Source: Adiantum capillus-veneris (Eukaryota; Streptophyta; Polypodiopsida; Polypodiales; Pteridaceae). From it: a stretch of 64,000 nt of DNA. The stretch covers positions 20,302,946 to 20,366,945 of the forward strand of contig CM043969.1 of the NCBI GenBank assembly GCA_014529385.2, in the 5' to 3' direction. A model generated the notes under the pieces. That model was given only the letters and a program-made list of their open reading frames with translations. It was not told where the DNA came from and ran no database searches. Below, in pieces: positions 48,835-60,596 of this stretch. How positions within the stretch are numbered: position 1 is the stretch's first letter; the number at the start of each line of letters is the position of its first letter. A program made the translations under genes and the position numbers.

Positions 48835-51800
48835 ATGAGGATCGTCTCATGGAACGTGTAGGGACTAGGTGGGCCTCAGTTTCAGCGTTGGCAGGGCCGA
48901 CTGCATCAGGAGCTTCCACGCTGCCTTGTGGGAGGAGAGATTGATCTCCTTATGCTTCAGGAGCACCATCTGTGTGAGAGCCGCATCAGACGTTGTGGTC
49001 AGCTCTTGCATGGACGATATGATACTTTTTGGTCAGCTGCTTTTGGACCTGGAGGCATCCAAGGTTGGGTATGTATAACTATTGTGGACTCTTTGCAGCA
49101 GGCCATTGTGGGCAGAGGGATTATTGTGCTAGGCAAGGCTCAGTGGATTACTATGCAGGTTCAGGGTTGCCTAGTGGGCTTCCTGAACATCTATGCGCCC
49201 AATGTGGCGAGTGCTCGAGCAGATTTTTGGTCACAGATAGTTGAGTCTCTGCCGTGCAGGCTAAACACTGGTGCGTAGGAGGGGACTTCAACATGTTGGA
49301 GGACCCTTCTGACAGGATTGGTGGTAGCCATGCTACTGTGCATGGAGTTGAGCTGGCAGGTTGGGAGAGGTTTTGTATGACTCTGAGGGTCTCGGATGTT
49401 TGGCAGCACTCTAGTTTGTGAGGCCCCCGGACTCCCTTTCCTTCTCTCGTTCGGACCGCAGAGTGGGAGGAGTGAATCTATCGTGGATAGATCACTTCTA
49501 CACTAGTGACCATTTCAGTGACTTAGGAGGGACAATTGGCATTTTGGTAGGGACTTCCTTCTCGGACCATGCACCAGTGATCCTCACAGTGGCAGACAGG
49601 CAGATGAGTGGGAGCACGATAGTTCGCATCCCAGAGAGGGTCTTGTTGGACTCTACACTCAGAGAGCGAGTAGAGGCTCTCTAGACAGAGAGCTTGGATA
49701 GGCAGGATTCTCCTGCTGACAGAGTGGCCTCAGGATTAGCTTAGATTAGCCGTTTCGTTCTCCAGGAGTCTCTGCCTCGCCGGGTTGCAGCAAGAGGAGG
49801 AGCGGCGTTTCAGACGGGGCATTGCTTCGTTCCAAAGGATGCAGGAGCATCATCCAGACAGTCCTTGGTTGGAGGAGCATCTACAGCAGGCTCGACAGGA
49901 GCTTGTTAGCATAAAGGAGAGGCAACATGAGTTTGCTTTCCACCGAGAGGCATCTCAGCGGACCCGGGTGGGCGATAGAGTGACTGGTGCTTTCTTTGAG
50001 GTAGTGGGACCTTGGCATTCGCATGTCAAGGTCAGTCAATTGCGGAGGGCCGACGCGTCAGTTGCTTTTGAGCCCGAGGATATGCGTGCAGTTGCTACTG
50101 ACTTCTACCATGAGTTGCTGTCTACAGAGCCCCAGTCAAAGCGTCAAGATGCATGCAGAGAACAGGTTTGGGCACAGATGCCTTGTCGTGTGACTGAGAG
50201 ATGCGTCAGAGGCTTGAGCTGCCACTTCAGGTTCAGGATCTACACACGACTCTTAGGGCCCTCTCTCGTGGTAGCTATCCAGGTGAGGATGGAATGACTC
50301 CCAATTTTTTCTAGGAGTACTGGGACCTGCTTGGCCGAGATCTCTGTAGTGCTTTTCAGTACATTTTGCACACAAGAGTGATGCTTGATAGCATGAGTGA
50401 GGGCTGAGTGAGGGCTTGATCTACCTCATTCCCAAGGAGGGTGGCTCCTTGGATGAGATTCGACAGTGGCGTCCCATCACCATCCTCAACTCAGCCTACA
50501 AAATTCCTGCCAAGGCTGTGAGTTTGAGGATCCAGCCACTTCTAGAGAGCCTTATACATGGGACTCAGACAGGTTTTCTCAAGGAACGCAGTATCCTTGA
50601 CAACATCTTTACTTTTTGGTAGGCTTCTGCCCTAGTACGGCTCCGTGGTGAGGACCTAGTGATTCTTCTTCTCAATTTTGAGAAGGCATACGACATAGTT
50701 GACTGGGACTTTCTAGAGGGAACTCTACGCAGGATGGGCTTCTCAGATGCTTGGATCAGAGGGGTGTCAACTTTGTACAGACCAGCTCACAGTCAGGTAC
50801 TTTTGGCAAGAGGTAGAGGTAATTGCTTCATGCTCACATGTTCACTCAGACAAGGATGTCCTCTTGCCCCCTTCCTCTTTCTGTTTTATGCAGAGGTGAT
50901 GAGCAATTTTTTGGTGTCGCAGTAGGTTGGTCTACGGGGCTTAGCACTCCCTATTTGGGGAGATGAGCTACTCGACGTTGATTTTTCCGACGACTCAGCC
51001 TTGAGGCCAACCTTCACAGGTGTGAGCAGGCTTTGGAGACCTTCTGTTGTGCATTGGGCACACTGATCAACTGGAGAAAGATAGTGGCTTTCTCCGTTGG
51101 TAGTGCTCCTGTGCCCGATTGGATGCCAGGAGAGGGTTTTAGGTGGATTCCTCTAGGGACTGCAGCTCAGTACTTGGGCTATCAGGTTGGTTTGGACTTG
51201 TCTCCCGAGCAGTAGCTATCTCCCCTCCTACTGTCTATCAGGAGGAAGTTGTTACACAGGAGCTGAGCACGACTCTCTTTGGCTGGCAGAGTAGTAGTGG
51301 CCAACCAGGTGTTGTTGGAAACTATGTGGTACATCACTTCTTGCTGGATCTTCTCGAGTTCTTGTATCATCCAGGTAGAGAGGCTCATCAAGAACTTCCT
51401 TTGGTCAGGACGTGACACTCAGATAGCCCGAGCCAAAGTGGCTTGGCAGGTCATCACTCTCCCTCGCTCACAGGGAGGTCTTGGGATCATTGACCCAACA
51501 CAATAGAGCAGAGCCCTTTTTGGAAAGTTCATCATCAGAGGACTTCTTTCAAGCGAGGAGATTTGGAAGGAGTTCTTGCTACATTAGCTTTGTGCTAGGG
51601 TGCCTCAGGCAGGAGGCCCCTGGCAACCTTCGACCAGATGAATCTTCACAGAGATGCGCAGAGTTGGTTTGAGCAGGAAACTGGAGGACCACTTCGCTAT
51701 GAGTTTACTTTGATCTTGGGAGCTCTTGCAACGAGGCCTAGATCAAAGACAACCTACTTGCACGGAGGAGCGCCTACGACAGCCCCTTGTCAAGAACCCC

Positions 51801-53087
51801 ATGGTTAGCACTCAGAGAGGCCACTTGGTTGGTAGTCGGCCTCATGTTTTTTGGAGTCCCATGGCAACGGGTCCAGTGCGCTCTTTAGGTGATTGGTTAG
51901 AGTTCACAAGCTTGTCAGAGGAGGTGGAGGGTTTCCAACTACAGGGCATGAGAGGGGTGCAGAGCATGTGCCACGACATCTCAGAGGCAGTTCTAGCTGA
52001 GTGGCTCACGCCTCTCAAGCCAGTAGCACCCAGGTGGATGGGAGCCTTCACACGACTGGAGGTTCTCATCTCAGTCAGGGCCTATTCAAAGACTGTTCAA
52101 GCCCTTTTCTTTGAGCTTCAGGGTGGGGGACGACTACAACGAGTCACAGTAGAGGCCGCGCAGGTGGCTGAGTGCTGTTTTCAGAGGATCCGAGTAGTGG
52201 GCATCTGTGGGAGGACTTGTGTCATCGATCCTGACCCAAGAGCTTCTTGAGACTAGACACTGGAGGCTATGGGCTTGGGAGTGTTTTCCACTAGCACGAG
52301 TACAGTGGGATCCTGGTGAGTGGCTATGGAGGGACCCTTTCTCTTCTGCAGACCACCCAGGTGTCCCGTTCTTTTAGTACACTATTCCACTGGGACGTCA
52401 TATACTAGCAGCACAAAGAGAGGCATGCCCCACTGCAGCACCTCATTGGCAGGAGGAGGGTCTCACAGTTGAGTTCTGGGCAGCCTTCTGGGAGAGGTTG
52501 TGGGACTCCAAACAGCCGAGGAAAGTCACCTTGTTTCAGTGGGGCTCATCGCACACAGAGCTACAGCAGTTGGGAGTTGGCTAGTGCATAGTGGTCTCTC
52601 GGCCGCATGTGCAGCTTGTGACCATCTTGTGGAGAGTCATCACCACTATCTTTGGGACTGTCCTTCGGCCCAATAGGTGTGGCTCTCAGTTCTTTGGCTG
52701 ATGCCCGCTCTCTCCATGGCTCGACATTACACTTGGGGAGCAATGGCTTGGTCCACCCTCACGGGCCCGGCACTTCAGTTTGAGCTATCTTCCACCAGCA
52801 GGATAATAGTGTTGTAGGAGGGGCGACCTACACTCCAGCCTGCTACAGAGCTTACTCCACAAGAGTGGTGCAGTGAGAGAGAGGAGTTTTGAGAGCTCAT
52901 CAGTGGCCTGACACTCTAGTTCATCTGGCGGGCCCGTTGCTTCCGCATCTTTGAGGCTCGCCCTGTGCCACCAGCAGAGATTGTTTGCGATTTTTGGCTA
53001 GAGTTGATCCACACTCTCAAAGGACAGCTCGAGGGACTACAGGGCAGCGCCGACCGCATGCGGGAGCGCAGAGAGGCTTTCCTTTGA
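48835..53087 (+). pseudogene. LINE ORF2: endonuclease, reverse transcriptase, zinc region
   Basis: Begins MRIVSWNV near 48835, interrupted at once by TAG at 48859. The APE-type endonuclease reads IDLLMLQEHHL, VGFLNIYAPN, CVGGDFNM and, at 49560-49590, SDHAPVILTV. RT has LIYLIPKEGG, QWRPITILNSAYK, TGFLKERSILDNI, LLLNFEKAYDIVDW (motif A, catalytic Asp replaced by Asn near 50676), LRQGCPLAPFLF and FSDDS at 50983-50997. A C-terminal CxxC..HxxxxC segment near 52600-52660 resembles zf-RVT. Stops include TAG at 50620 and 50923; several frameshifts follow. The loss of the motif A Asp alone would make RT inactive. Confidence 0.85.
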
Positions 53088-53321
53088 CTCTGACACCCTG
53101 GGCCTTTCTACACCATGGAACTGCCGACCACCTGTGTGCCTCTTCCCTCCCCCCGTTTCTTGATTTAGCCCCATTGTACATATGCTGGTTTTTTAATTGG
53201 GAGAGTCTCCCACCATGGTTGTTGTAGCCCTCTCTTGAAGAGGTGGCTGTAGCCCTATGGGCAGTTTCAATAACTAATAGAAGGATCTTTTTATTAAAAA
53301 AAATAAAACCTCCAGTAGAGT

Positions 53322-56300
53322 ATCCACCAAAGAAAGCGTGAATCAAGGAAATTCCTTGCACACAATTCTTGAAGAAGTCTCAGACACTTTTTCAGATTCA
53401 ACATCCAAAATGTCTTCTTAGTCAACTCACTCAAAAACCGGAACAACAATGCGCTATAAGGATATACTATCTTTTTACAAGACTAACCGCCATGGAGCCC
53501 AGGTTTACTTGGACCCTAACGAGGAGTATGCTATTCGCATTGATGACCATGGTATTGAGTTCAAAGAAGAGATTATGGCAAACAAACAAGGAAAAATGTT
53601 AATGGACAGAAACAGAACTCAATATGTACAAGTTGAAAACCCTGATGTAGTAGACAAATGGGGGTTAGAAGTAAACACCATAATCCCAGACATGTCAGCA
53701 AAAGAAGGACCACCAACTTTAGAATTCAAGGGATACGATCAAGTAGACTTGAAGCCTTTGAAACAGCTTAGTACGGATAATCCTAGGATCGGAGTCTATT
53801 GTTGGGAAGATAGAAACATAAATGATCTTTTATGGATTTTGCATGTCAAACTAGGACAACTAACGTCCATGAAGATCATCTATATCTTCAAGATCAAAGA
53901 TAAGGGATGAGCGGACCTACCAACCTACTTGTTTAGGGATTGTTATAACAAAAACTTTGTTATGATGACTCCTGAGGAGGTAGAACAAACAAAATACCAA
54001 GGGTATTCCATACGGGATTGGATATTGGGACAAGGACCATGGAAAATTCCAAGAGATGAACACGGTGAGAGATCATCATAGAGTAATGTAGAGAAACTAG
54101 AAACCACCTCATCACGTAGAAAACCGGGTGACACTAAGGCCAGTCCAGGGCTACATGAGTCACTATTTCCAACAGACTGGTTTGAAGGACTCGGAACATG
54201 ACCAACTACTAGAAGACCTGGAGTTGAACCAAACAGACGCGTCAGGTCAGCTAATTTTCAAAAATGGGTCAGAAAATACAGTGGATTAGGGGATCCATAC
54301 GACCACTTAGCAAGCTTTAAGCAAGTGCTAAGAGCAGAATGTATATTCGATTTCCATACTCAATTCTAGGGGTTTGGAATGACATTAGAAGGAAAAGCAT
54401 TGACATGGTTCCAAAACATTCCACCAAGTTCAATCATGGACTTGAACACATTAGCTCAAGGATTTGTAGCTGCTTGTTCCAAAACAGGGATCAAACATAG
54501 TACGATAGCTCAAATCTATAGCTTTAAACAGAAACATGGTGAGTCTGTTAGGGATTGTGCAACTCGAATGAAACAATACACTGCCAGATGCCCAGAGCTG
54601 GAGATACCTGCAGAAGAACGACTTGTATCTTTGTTTCTGGAGGGAGTGCTAAACAAAGAACTTCATGCTATACTCTATAGTAAAAAGCATACAACCCTAG
54701 AAGTGTGTGTGTTAGATGCTATTGGATTAGGAGACAATTGCAAAATTTTCAACAAAGAAGATGTCCCTAAGGATAACCAAAGCAAGAAAACAACATCCAC
54801 TAAACCGACACAAGTGGGAACGGTTGCTGCAGAACCACTCTTAGCCATAGCAGATATGCTTAAAAGGATGAACGACACCATGAACAACATGCAAAAAGAA
54901 CCTATGAGGGGACCAGAACAAGGGATACCTCCACAGGGACAACCAATTAGGCCACAAAAATGGTGTGCAATCAAGGGTAAATGGACCAACCATGAGACCC
55001 ACGAGTGCTACTTCAGACCAAAGTATGATGGGAATGTTCAGTACGTGCCCATGAGGCCACAAGGACAACCGATGTACAGATATCAGCCTAATATGGCCCA
55101 AGCTCAAAGACCACCAATGGGTATGGAAAGACCTCAACCTGTGTTAGGACAACAACCTCCGTATCCGAGACATAATGCAGTTCCTGTAAAATACATGCAC
55201 TCTAAAGGAGTCATAGATGAACAAGCATTAGTGCTTGTTACACCCTATGCAGAGCCTAGTCCATCTACAATAATGGTAGAAGGAGATTGATATAATTCAC
55301 ATCCACCACCAATGGAAGAAACCATGACTTATGCTCCACCAGAGCTCGCACCAATGTATTATGTAGCTAATCAAGGTGTTATACCTCCCATGGTAAGACC
55401 CATGATGAAGCCAAGAACGGGAAACTGTCATAACTGTGGTGCTGATGATCAATGGAAAAATGAATGTCCAGAACCTGACAAAAACCTCAAACAAGTTGAA
55501 GCCTATTGCATACAATTTTGCAAAAGGGGAGGACACTTTTCGGAAGATTGTCCTAAAAATCCTTTGAACAAGGGTAAAACCATAGTAAACGTACTCCAAG
55601 TGATACCTAGTAGCTCATCAGAGAGTGAACCGATTGTTCCAATCAAGGTAATCACTAGATCCCAGGCCAAGAGAAAAAAACACAACTCCTCTGATGATTC
55701 AAAAAATACAAAAGTTTCCTCTCAAAGAATCAAAAGGAGCAAAAGCAAAAGATATGAGATAAGAAAACAAAAACAATGGGTAGAAATTGAGGAGAAAGCA
55801 GAAAAGCTATTCCAGGAAAAGTTGAAAGAAACTGGAAGTGAATTCAAGGACACAACCGTGAAATCTGAAGGATCCATTCTGGTTGATAAAATTTTTGAGC
55901 CTATTAATTCCACCTTGGAAGCCAACCAAGTAGGACTTAAAGCAGGCCAAAACATGGAAAACAAATGGAAAAACTATCCTTCTCCAGACATGGAAGCAGC
56001 TAAGCTGGACGCTTATCAAAATTTGGTAAGAATCACGCAAGAAATGGTAGAAAAACAAAAACCCAAGCTTGAAAGTATCGCAAAACATGAAGAGCTTGTG
56101 GTAAGAGACACTAAAGAAAGATCCGATGTGGTGGAAGAACCCCACTTTGAAACAAAAGAACCAGAGCTTATAGTGCCCAACAACGAAGATGCCTTAGACA
56201 AAATTCCATTTGTAGAGGAAGACTGGCCAGGACACTTATGGAAAAAAGTGAGAGAGATCAATGATGGGAGCCTAGCTCTAAAGTCAGCTCCTATAGAGGA

Positions 56301-56574
56301 AGTGTGGTTGGATAACCTACCTTCTGATGTAAACATGGATGTACAATCCTTGTACGAGGATTGCGGATCTGAAGCTTTAGGAATGTCAAAATCATTGACT
56401 TTGAAAACATTACCTTCTTACTTGGGAAATAACAAAGATGAATCCGTCGTGTGTAAGACCACTCAAGTAAAAAGAGTTGAACAGACCCTAGAAGTAGACA
56501 ACGTTCATTCAATCATGTCTACACCCATCCAATGCACTCTTACCTTGGGAGAACTGTTAAAACTCAGACCATAC
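53322..56574 (+). pseudogene. Gypsy gag, main part
   Basis: Continues the gag frame after the LINE. Regions: MRYKDILSFYKTNRHGAQVY (53449-53910), a retrotransposon Gag domain at 54379-54740 (ALTWFQNIPPSS, then FVAACSKTGIKHSTIAQIYSF and ESVRDCATRMKQYTARCPEL), Pro/Gln-rich linker, then 55312-56574 with two Cys-rich knuckle-like motifs (CHNCGADDQWKNEC and a CxxxCxxxxHxxxxC variant, near 55426-55550), a Lys-rich stretch and TPIQCTLTLGELLKLRP at the end. Stops at 53908, about 54078, 54199, 54367 and 55288 break it. The C-terminal text is shared with the minus-strand remnant at 15.9 kb, which shows that protease should follow directly. Confidence 0.85.
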
Positions 56575-57645
56575 TGTTAGCGGGTTCGCCGCGACGGACG
56601 ATGGAGCACAACGAGAACACAGACCAACAAACTGTCAATCCGAAGACGTAGCTGACCCGACTAGGGCATGGAGGCAATCTCTGGGTTATCAACCCTGAGC
56701 TAGACACGAACAACACTCTACAGTCACTAATCCTACCACAACACTACCATAAAGCAAAGAAACAGACAACGTATCCTAGGAAACACTACAAGCTCGAAAC
56801 AGTCTCAAATCATATCAGAATGACTCGAAATCGGAGGGCAAGACTCACAAGGACATATCCTATATGGCCAAACACCTAAACCCTAAAAACCATAACTGTA
56901 AGATCTCTAATCGCTGTCGCAATAGACTCAAAACAACAATTTCCAAAGTGTCCGAAACTGATCTACAAAGACATCAACACGAAGAGCTTCTCGCCCTGAT
57001 TCTAACGACTACTCGATCATTCAGAACGGATGTCGTTTGAGATACTTACGACCAAATATAGCTCGTAGCAAGCGGGCTCACGATGTGGTCCTCGGCTTGC
57101 ATTGCTTGCGTCGATGCGGAGAGCTCCTCGATGCTAACACGCTCCTACTCTCATATCTGCAATGTCATTAGTGTGCGTGATGGTGTGTGTGCGTGAAGCT
57201 CACTACTGTGTGCTGCAGAACCCACGACTGTATATTATTTGAGATAACGTAATATGTTTCTTACAAAGCCTTAGGTTTTAGCTTATATATAAAGCCTTCA
57301 AACCTAATGTCTGGCCAAATGACCTGAATTGTCCCGAGGCTTCTACAGAGCTTAATTACAAGAAACTGAGTTGGCTTTACTCATTATACAAGCATCTGCG
57401 GCCAAAATACAAGTGCCGATTTAAAATATGAGGCTCCCGTAAACATTACAAAAGTGGCCGTAATGGCTCAAAATAATAATAACGGGATATTCGATGACGT
57501 CCCTGAACTCGTATCTTCATGTTGCAGCATCCATCTTCATCTTCATTACTTCATCACCATCTTCATGTGCAATCTTTACAAAATCTTTGAGGAATCTTTA
57601 ATGGAATCTTTATGGAAACTTTGTTGAAAGGGTGTCCTTTCAACA
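56575..57645. repeat. 1071-bp LTR-like insertion (probable solo LTR)
   Basis: Starts TGTTAGCGGG and ends TTTCAACA (TG...CA), flanked by a 5-bp direct repeat CATAC at 56570-56574 and 57646-57650. Removing it and one CATAC joins the gag end to protease coding as in the related element at 15.9 kb. No internal coding or second LTR is seen, hence a solo LTR. Collinear similarity to the LTR at 40206-41128 suggests minus orientation; a TATATAAAG box at 57286 on the plus strand does not settle it. Confidence 0.75.
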
Positions 57646-57650
57646 CATAC

Positions 57651-58139
57651 TTATGGAATGATCTACAGAAAATGCTAGAAAAGGTGGGAATAATGGGGTT
57701 AATTTCAAAAAAAATGGGAAAGTTGAAAAATGAAATGGACAACAAAGAGATTCGATCAGTTCCCATGAACAAAGTCGGAGAATATTATGAAGGGGAAGAT
57801 GGAAACACCACTCTCCCAGTGAAATATAATGACATTGAAACCATGGAAATACTGGATAGTGGAGCTGGCATACCCAAAGCCACTAAAGAAGTATGGGAAT
57901 CTTGGGGACAGCCAACCATTAGACAAACTCGAATGAAATTACAATTGGCTGACGCACACATTGAGAGACCTTTAGGGCTGCTTGAAAATGTGATAGTCAA
58001 TTCCTATGGAGTTGAATACCAACACACTTTTGCCATAGTAGAATTTGGGAAAAAACTCAACTATGAAATCATATTGGGAAGACCTTTCATGCGACAGGTA
58101 CATCTTATCCAAGATTGGAAAACAATTATCTGTACTTGA
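57651..58139 (+). pseudogene. Gypsy aspartic protease
   Basis: After the insertion, coding resumes LWNDLQKMLEKVG. The retropepsin domain has KVGEYYEGEDGNTTLPVKY, then EILDSGAGIPKATKEVW (DSG at 57855-57863), a middle HTFAIVEF strand and NYEIILGRPFMRQ before TGA at 58137. The DSGAG active site and the ILGRPF C-terminal signature are both present. A frame change near 58138 leads into the spacer before RT (58140-59220), which is poorly conserved but partly open. Confidence 0.85.
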
Positions 58140-59226
58140 AGCAAGTGGGATCTATAAGAAGAGTCAATCTAAAAGATCACACTTATAGACGTGTCTTGAA
58201 AACACCCGTCCAAGAGTTTGATTCAGTCTCTTCGGTTGAAACTAAACTTCCATCTTGGTTAAACAAAGACACTCCTATTTGGATGTATGGAGCTTTTGAA
58301 AATGGAAGCTTAAGATGAGAAGAATGTATCCTAGAAATGGACAGACGAAGCCTATGTACCTGAACCATTTCCAAAGCATTTGTTTGATCCATTTGAATGG
58401 ACTCAAATTTTAGCGACTATGGATGTATGTGTGAATACATCTATGCCTACTCAATTTTGCAATGAGGATGGCTACGACATAATTCCCATCCAAATGATTT
58501 CAAACCTCAACATTGAATACGAAGATGAGGAACCCAAGGACTTAATGAAAGCTCAACAAGTCTTTTCAGACCTCTATTACGATGCAATTGATGAGTTAGA
58601 TGAACACTCAGCTACCTCAAAAGGTTTGGGGAGCCAAGCTACTCTTAAAAGGAGGGGAGGAAAAGTTTTTTAACTTTCCAAACCAAAAATAAAGAAGAAA
58701 AGAATGGTATAGACAAAAAAGAGACACCAGAATTGTGAAAACACGACCTATGCCATCAGACTCCACTAGAACACAATTCTTGATGCAGATAGATGCAAAC
58801 GATTGTGTCAAGGACAAAATAATTGGCAGATATCCTTCAAACAAAAACTCAAAAATGTCTCAAACATCGAGAAAAGACAAGGAAGGATACTCGAGCAACC
58901 CTATGGGATAAGAAACCACTCATAACTCAAGTCGAGCGGAAAAAGAAATATCAAGAGTTGAGAAAAGCTCTAAAGGAGATATACACTATTGAAATGGAAA
59001 CCACGGAAGAGGATGGTAAGGATGTAATGAGTGTTCCATCCCATTACAAAAATTAACTCTCCAAGATCGGAAAATCATAGTCTAACAACCTGTTAGGGAA
59101 CTACGGAAACAGGGCGAGTCCTACAAAGGGCTTGAAAACACTAAAAGAATAGACTTGGCTGGACCATGAGAAGAGCCTAGACCTGCTTACATTGCAAATG
59201 ACCTAACAGAAGAAGAAGAAGAGCTC

Positions 59227-60596
59227 TTGATGAGCTTGTTAAAGGAATACAGAGATATCTTCGCTTGGTCTTACAAGGTTCTCAAGGGTGTTGATCTAGA
59301 AATCTGTCAACATACCATACCCATGAGAGATGATGCGAAACCAAGTAGACAAAGGCCATGTACATACAATGAAACATTTTCCAGGAAGATAAACGAAGAG
59401 ATTGAAAAACTAAAGGAAGCCGAATTCATTTACGAAATTGAACACACATATTGGGTGTCTCCAAATGTGGTAGTACCCAAGAAGAAGGGAAAATTAAGAG
59501 TGTGTGTTAATCTCAAAAAGGTGAATGCAGCTACTATTAGACACAACTTTCCTCGCATGTTTTAGAACGAGTTGCAGAGAAAGAAGCTTACAGTTTCTTA
59601 GATGGCTTTTCGGGATACAATCAACTTTTGGTTGACCCAAAAGATCAGCATAAAACTGCTTTTACAACAAAATGGGGTATATTTCCCTATCGGGTTATGC
59701 CGTTTGGGTTAACTAATGCTCCAGCCATATTTCAAAGGTTGATGAGCCGCGCTTTTAAAGAATATCTTAGAAAATTCCTAGAAGTATATATGGATGATCT
59801 ATGCGTACATTCATCAATCCAGGATGATCATTTTGAACACCTCAAAAAGGTATTCGAAAAATGTAGACTTTGTAGGATTTGCTTAAATCCTGAAAAGTGC
59901 ACATTCATGGGAAGACAAGGAAAAATTCTTGGATATATAGTGTCTAAAAATAACATAGCTACCGATATTGAGTAGATTTATATCATTGCTAATTTGCCTA
60001 GACTAACAACTGTCAAGGGGCTACAAGCCTTCATAGGGCATTGTGGATATTACCGATAGTTCATCTACATGTACGCTATAATTGCAAAACCCATGTATAG
60101 CTTGATTACACACTTTGAATGGACCGAGGCATGTGAAGAATCCTTCACGAAGCTTAAGCAAGCTCTCACCTCAGCTCCAATATTGAAAGCACTAGATTGG
60201 AATAAGGTATTCCACATACATGTAGATGCTTTCAATTTTGCTATCGGTTGTATACTAGCTCAACCAAGAGATGGGAGAATTGACTTTCCTATTTCTTATG
60301 CTAGCCAACAATTGAACATGGCGGAAAATAATTACACCACCACCGAAAGGGAAGGATTAGGAATGATCTATGCCGTTAAAAAGTATAGACATTACCTGTT
60401 AGCCACCAACAAATTTTTTTTCTTTGTGGACCACCAAGCTTTGTTGTATTTGGTCAGCAAGTCATGCAGCACAGGAAGAATAGTGAGATGGTTCATCATT
60501 CTTCTGGAATTTGATTTCACCGTGGTTGTAAAAAAAAGGCACTACACACCAATGAGCAGATCATTTGTCAAGGATTGTTTCGGGAGAACCACCTAA
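59227..60596 (+). pseudogene. Gypsy reverse transcriptase and RNase H
   Basis: RT begins LLKEYRDIFAWSY. It contains VSPNVVVPKKKGKLRVCVN, a frameshift near 59565, SFLDGFSGYNQ, FPYRVMPFGLTNAPAIFQRLM and EVYMDDLCVHS (YMDD 59787-59798; YVDD or YIDD is more usual). Next come ILGYIVS and, after TAG at 59973, the connection LQAFIGHCGYYR and TAG at 60057. RNase H runs from 60069: WTEACEESFTKLKQALT, HIHVDAFNFAIGCILAQ, ENNYTTTEREGLGMIYAVKKYRHYL. Order and spacing match Ty3/gypsy Pol. Confidence 0.9.

Larger units (their letters stand above)
46429..53305 (+). mobile_element. LINE (L1-type non-LTR retrotransposon), 6.9 kb, nested in gypsy gag
   Basis: Flanked by a perfect 16-bp target duplication AAACCTCCAGTAGAGT at 46413-46428 and 53306-53321. 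It ends in a short A-rich tail (ATTAAAAAAAATAAA). It is GC- and C-rich (46.4-48.2 kb) against AT-rich surroundings. Two coding regions (47000-47698 and 48835-53087) are both broken. It is full length or nearly so, because coding for both ORF1 and the ORF2 endonuclease is present. Confidence 0.9.
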
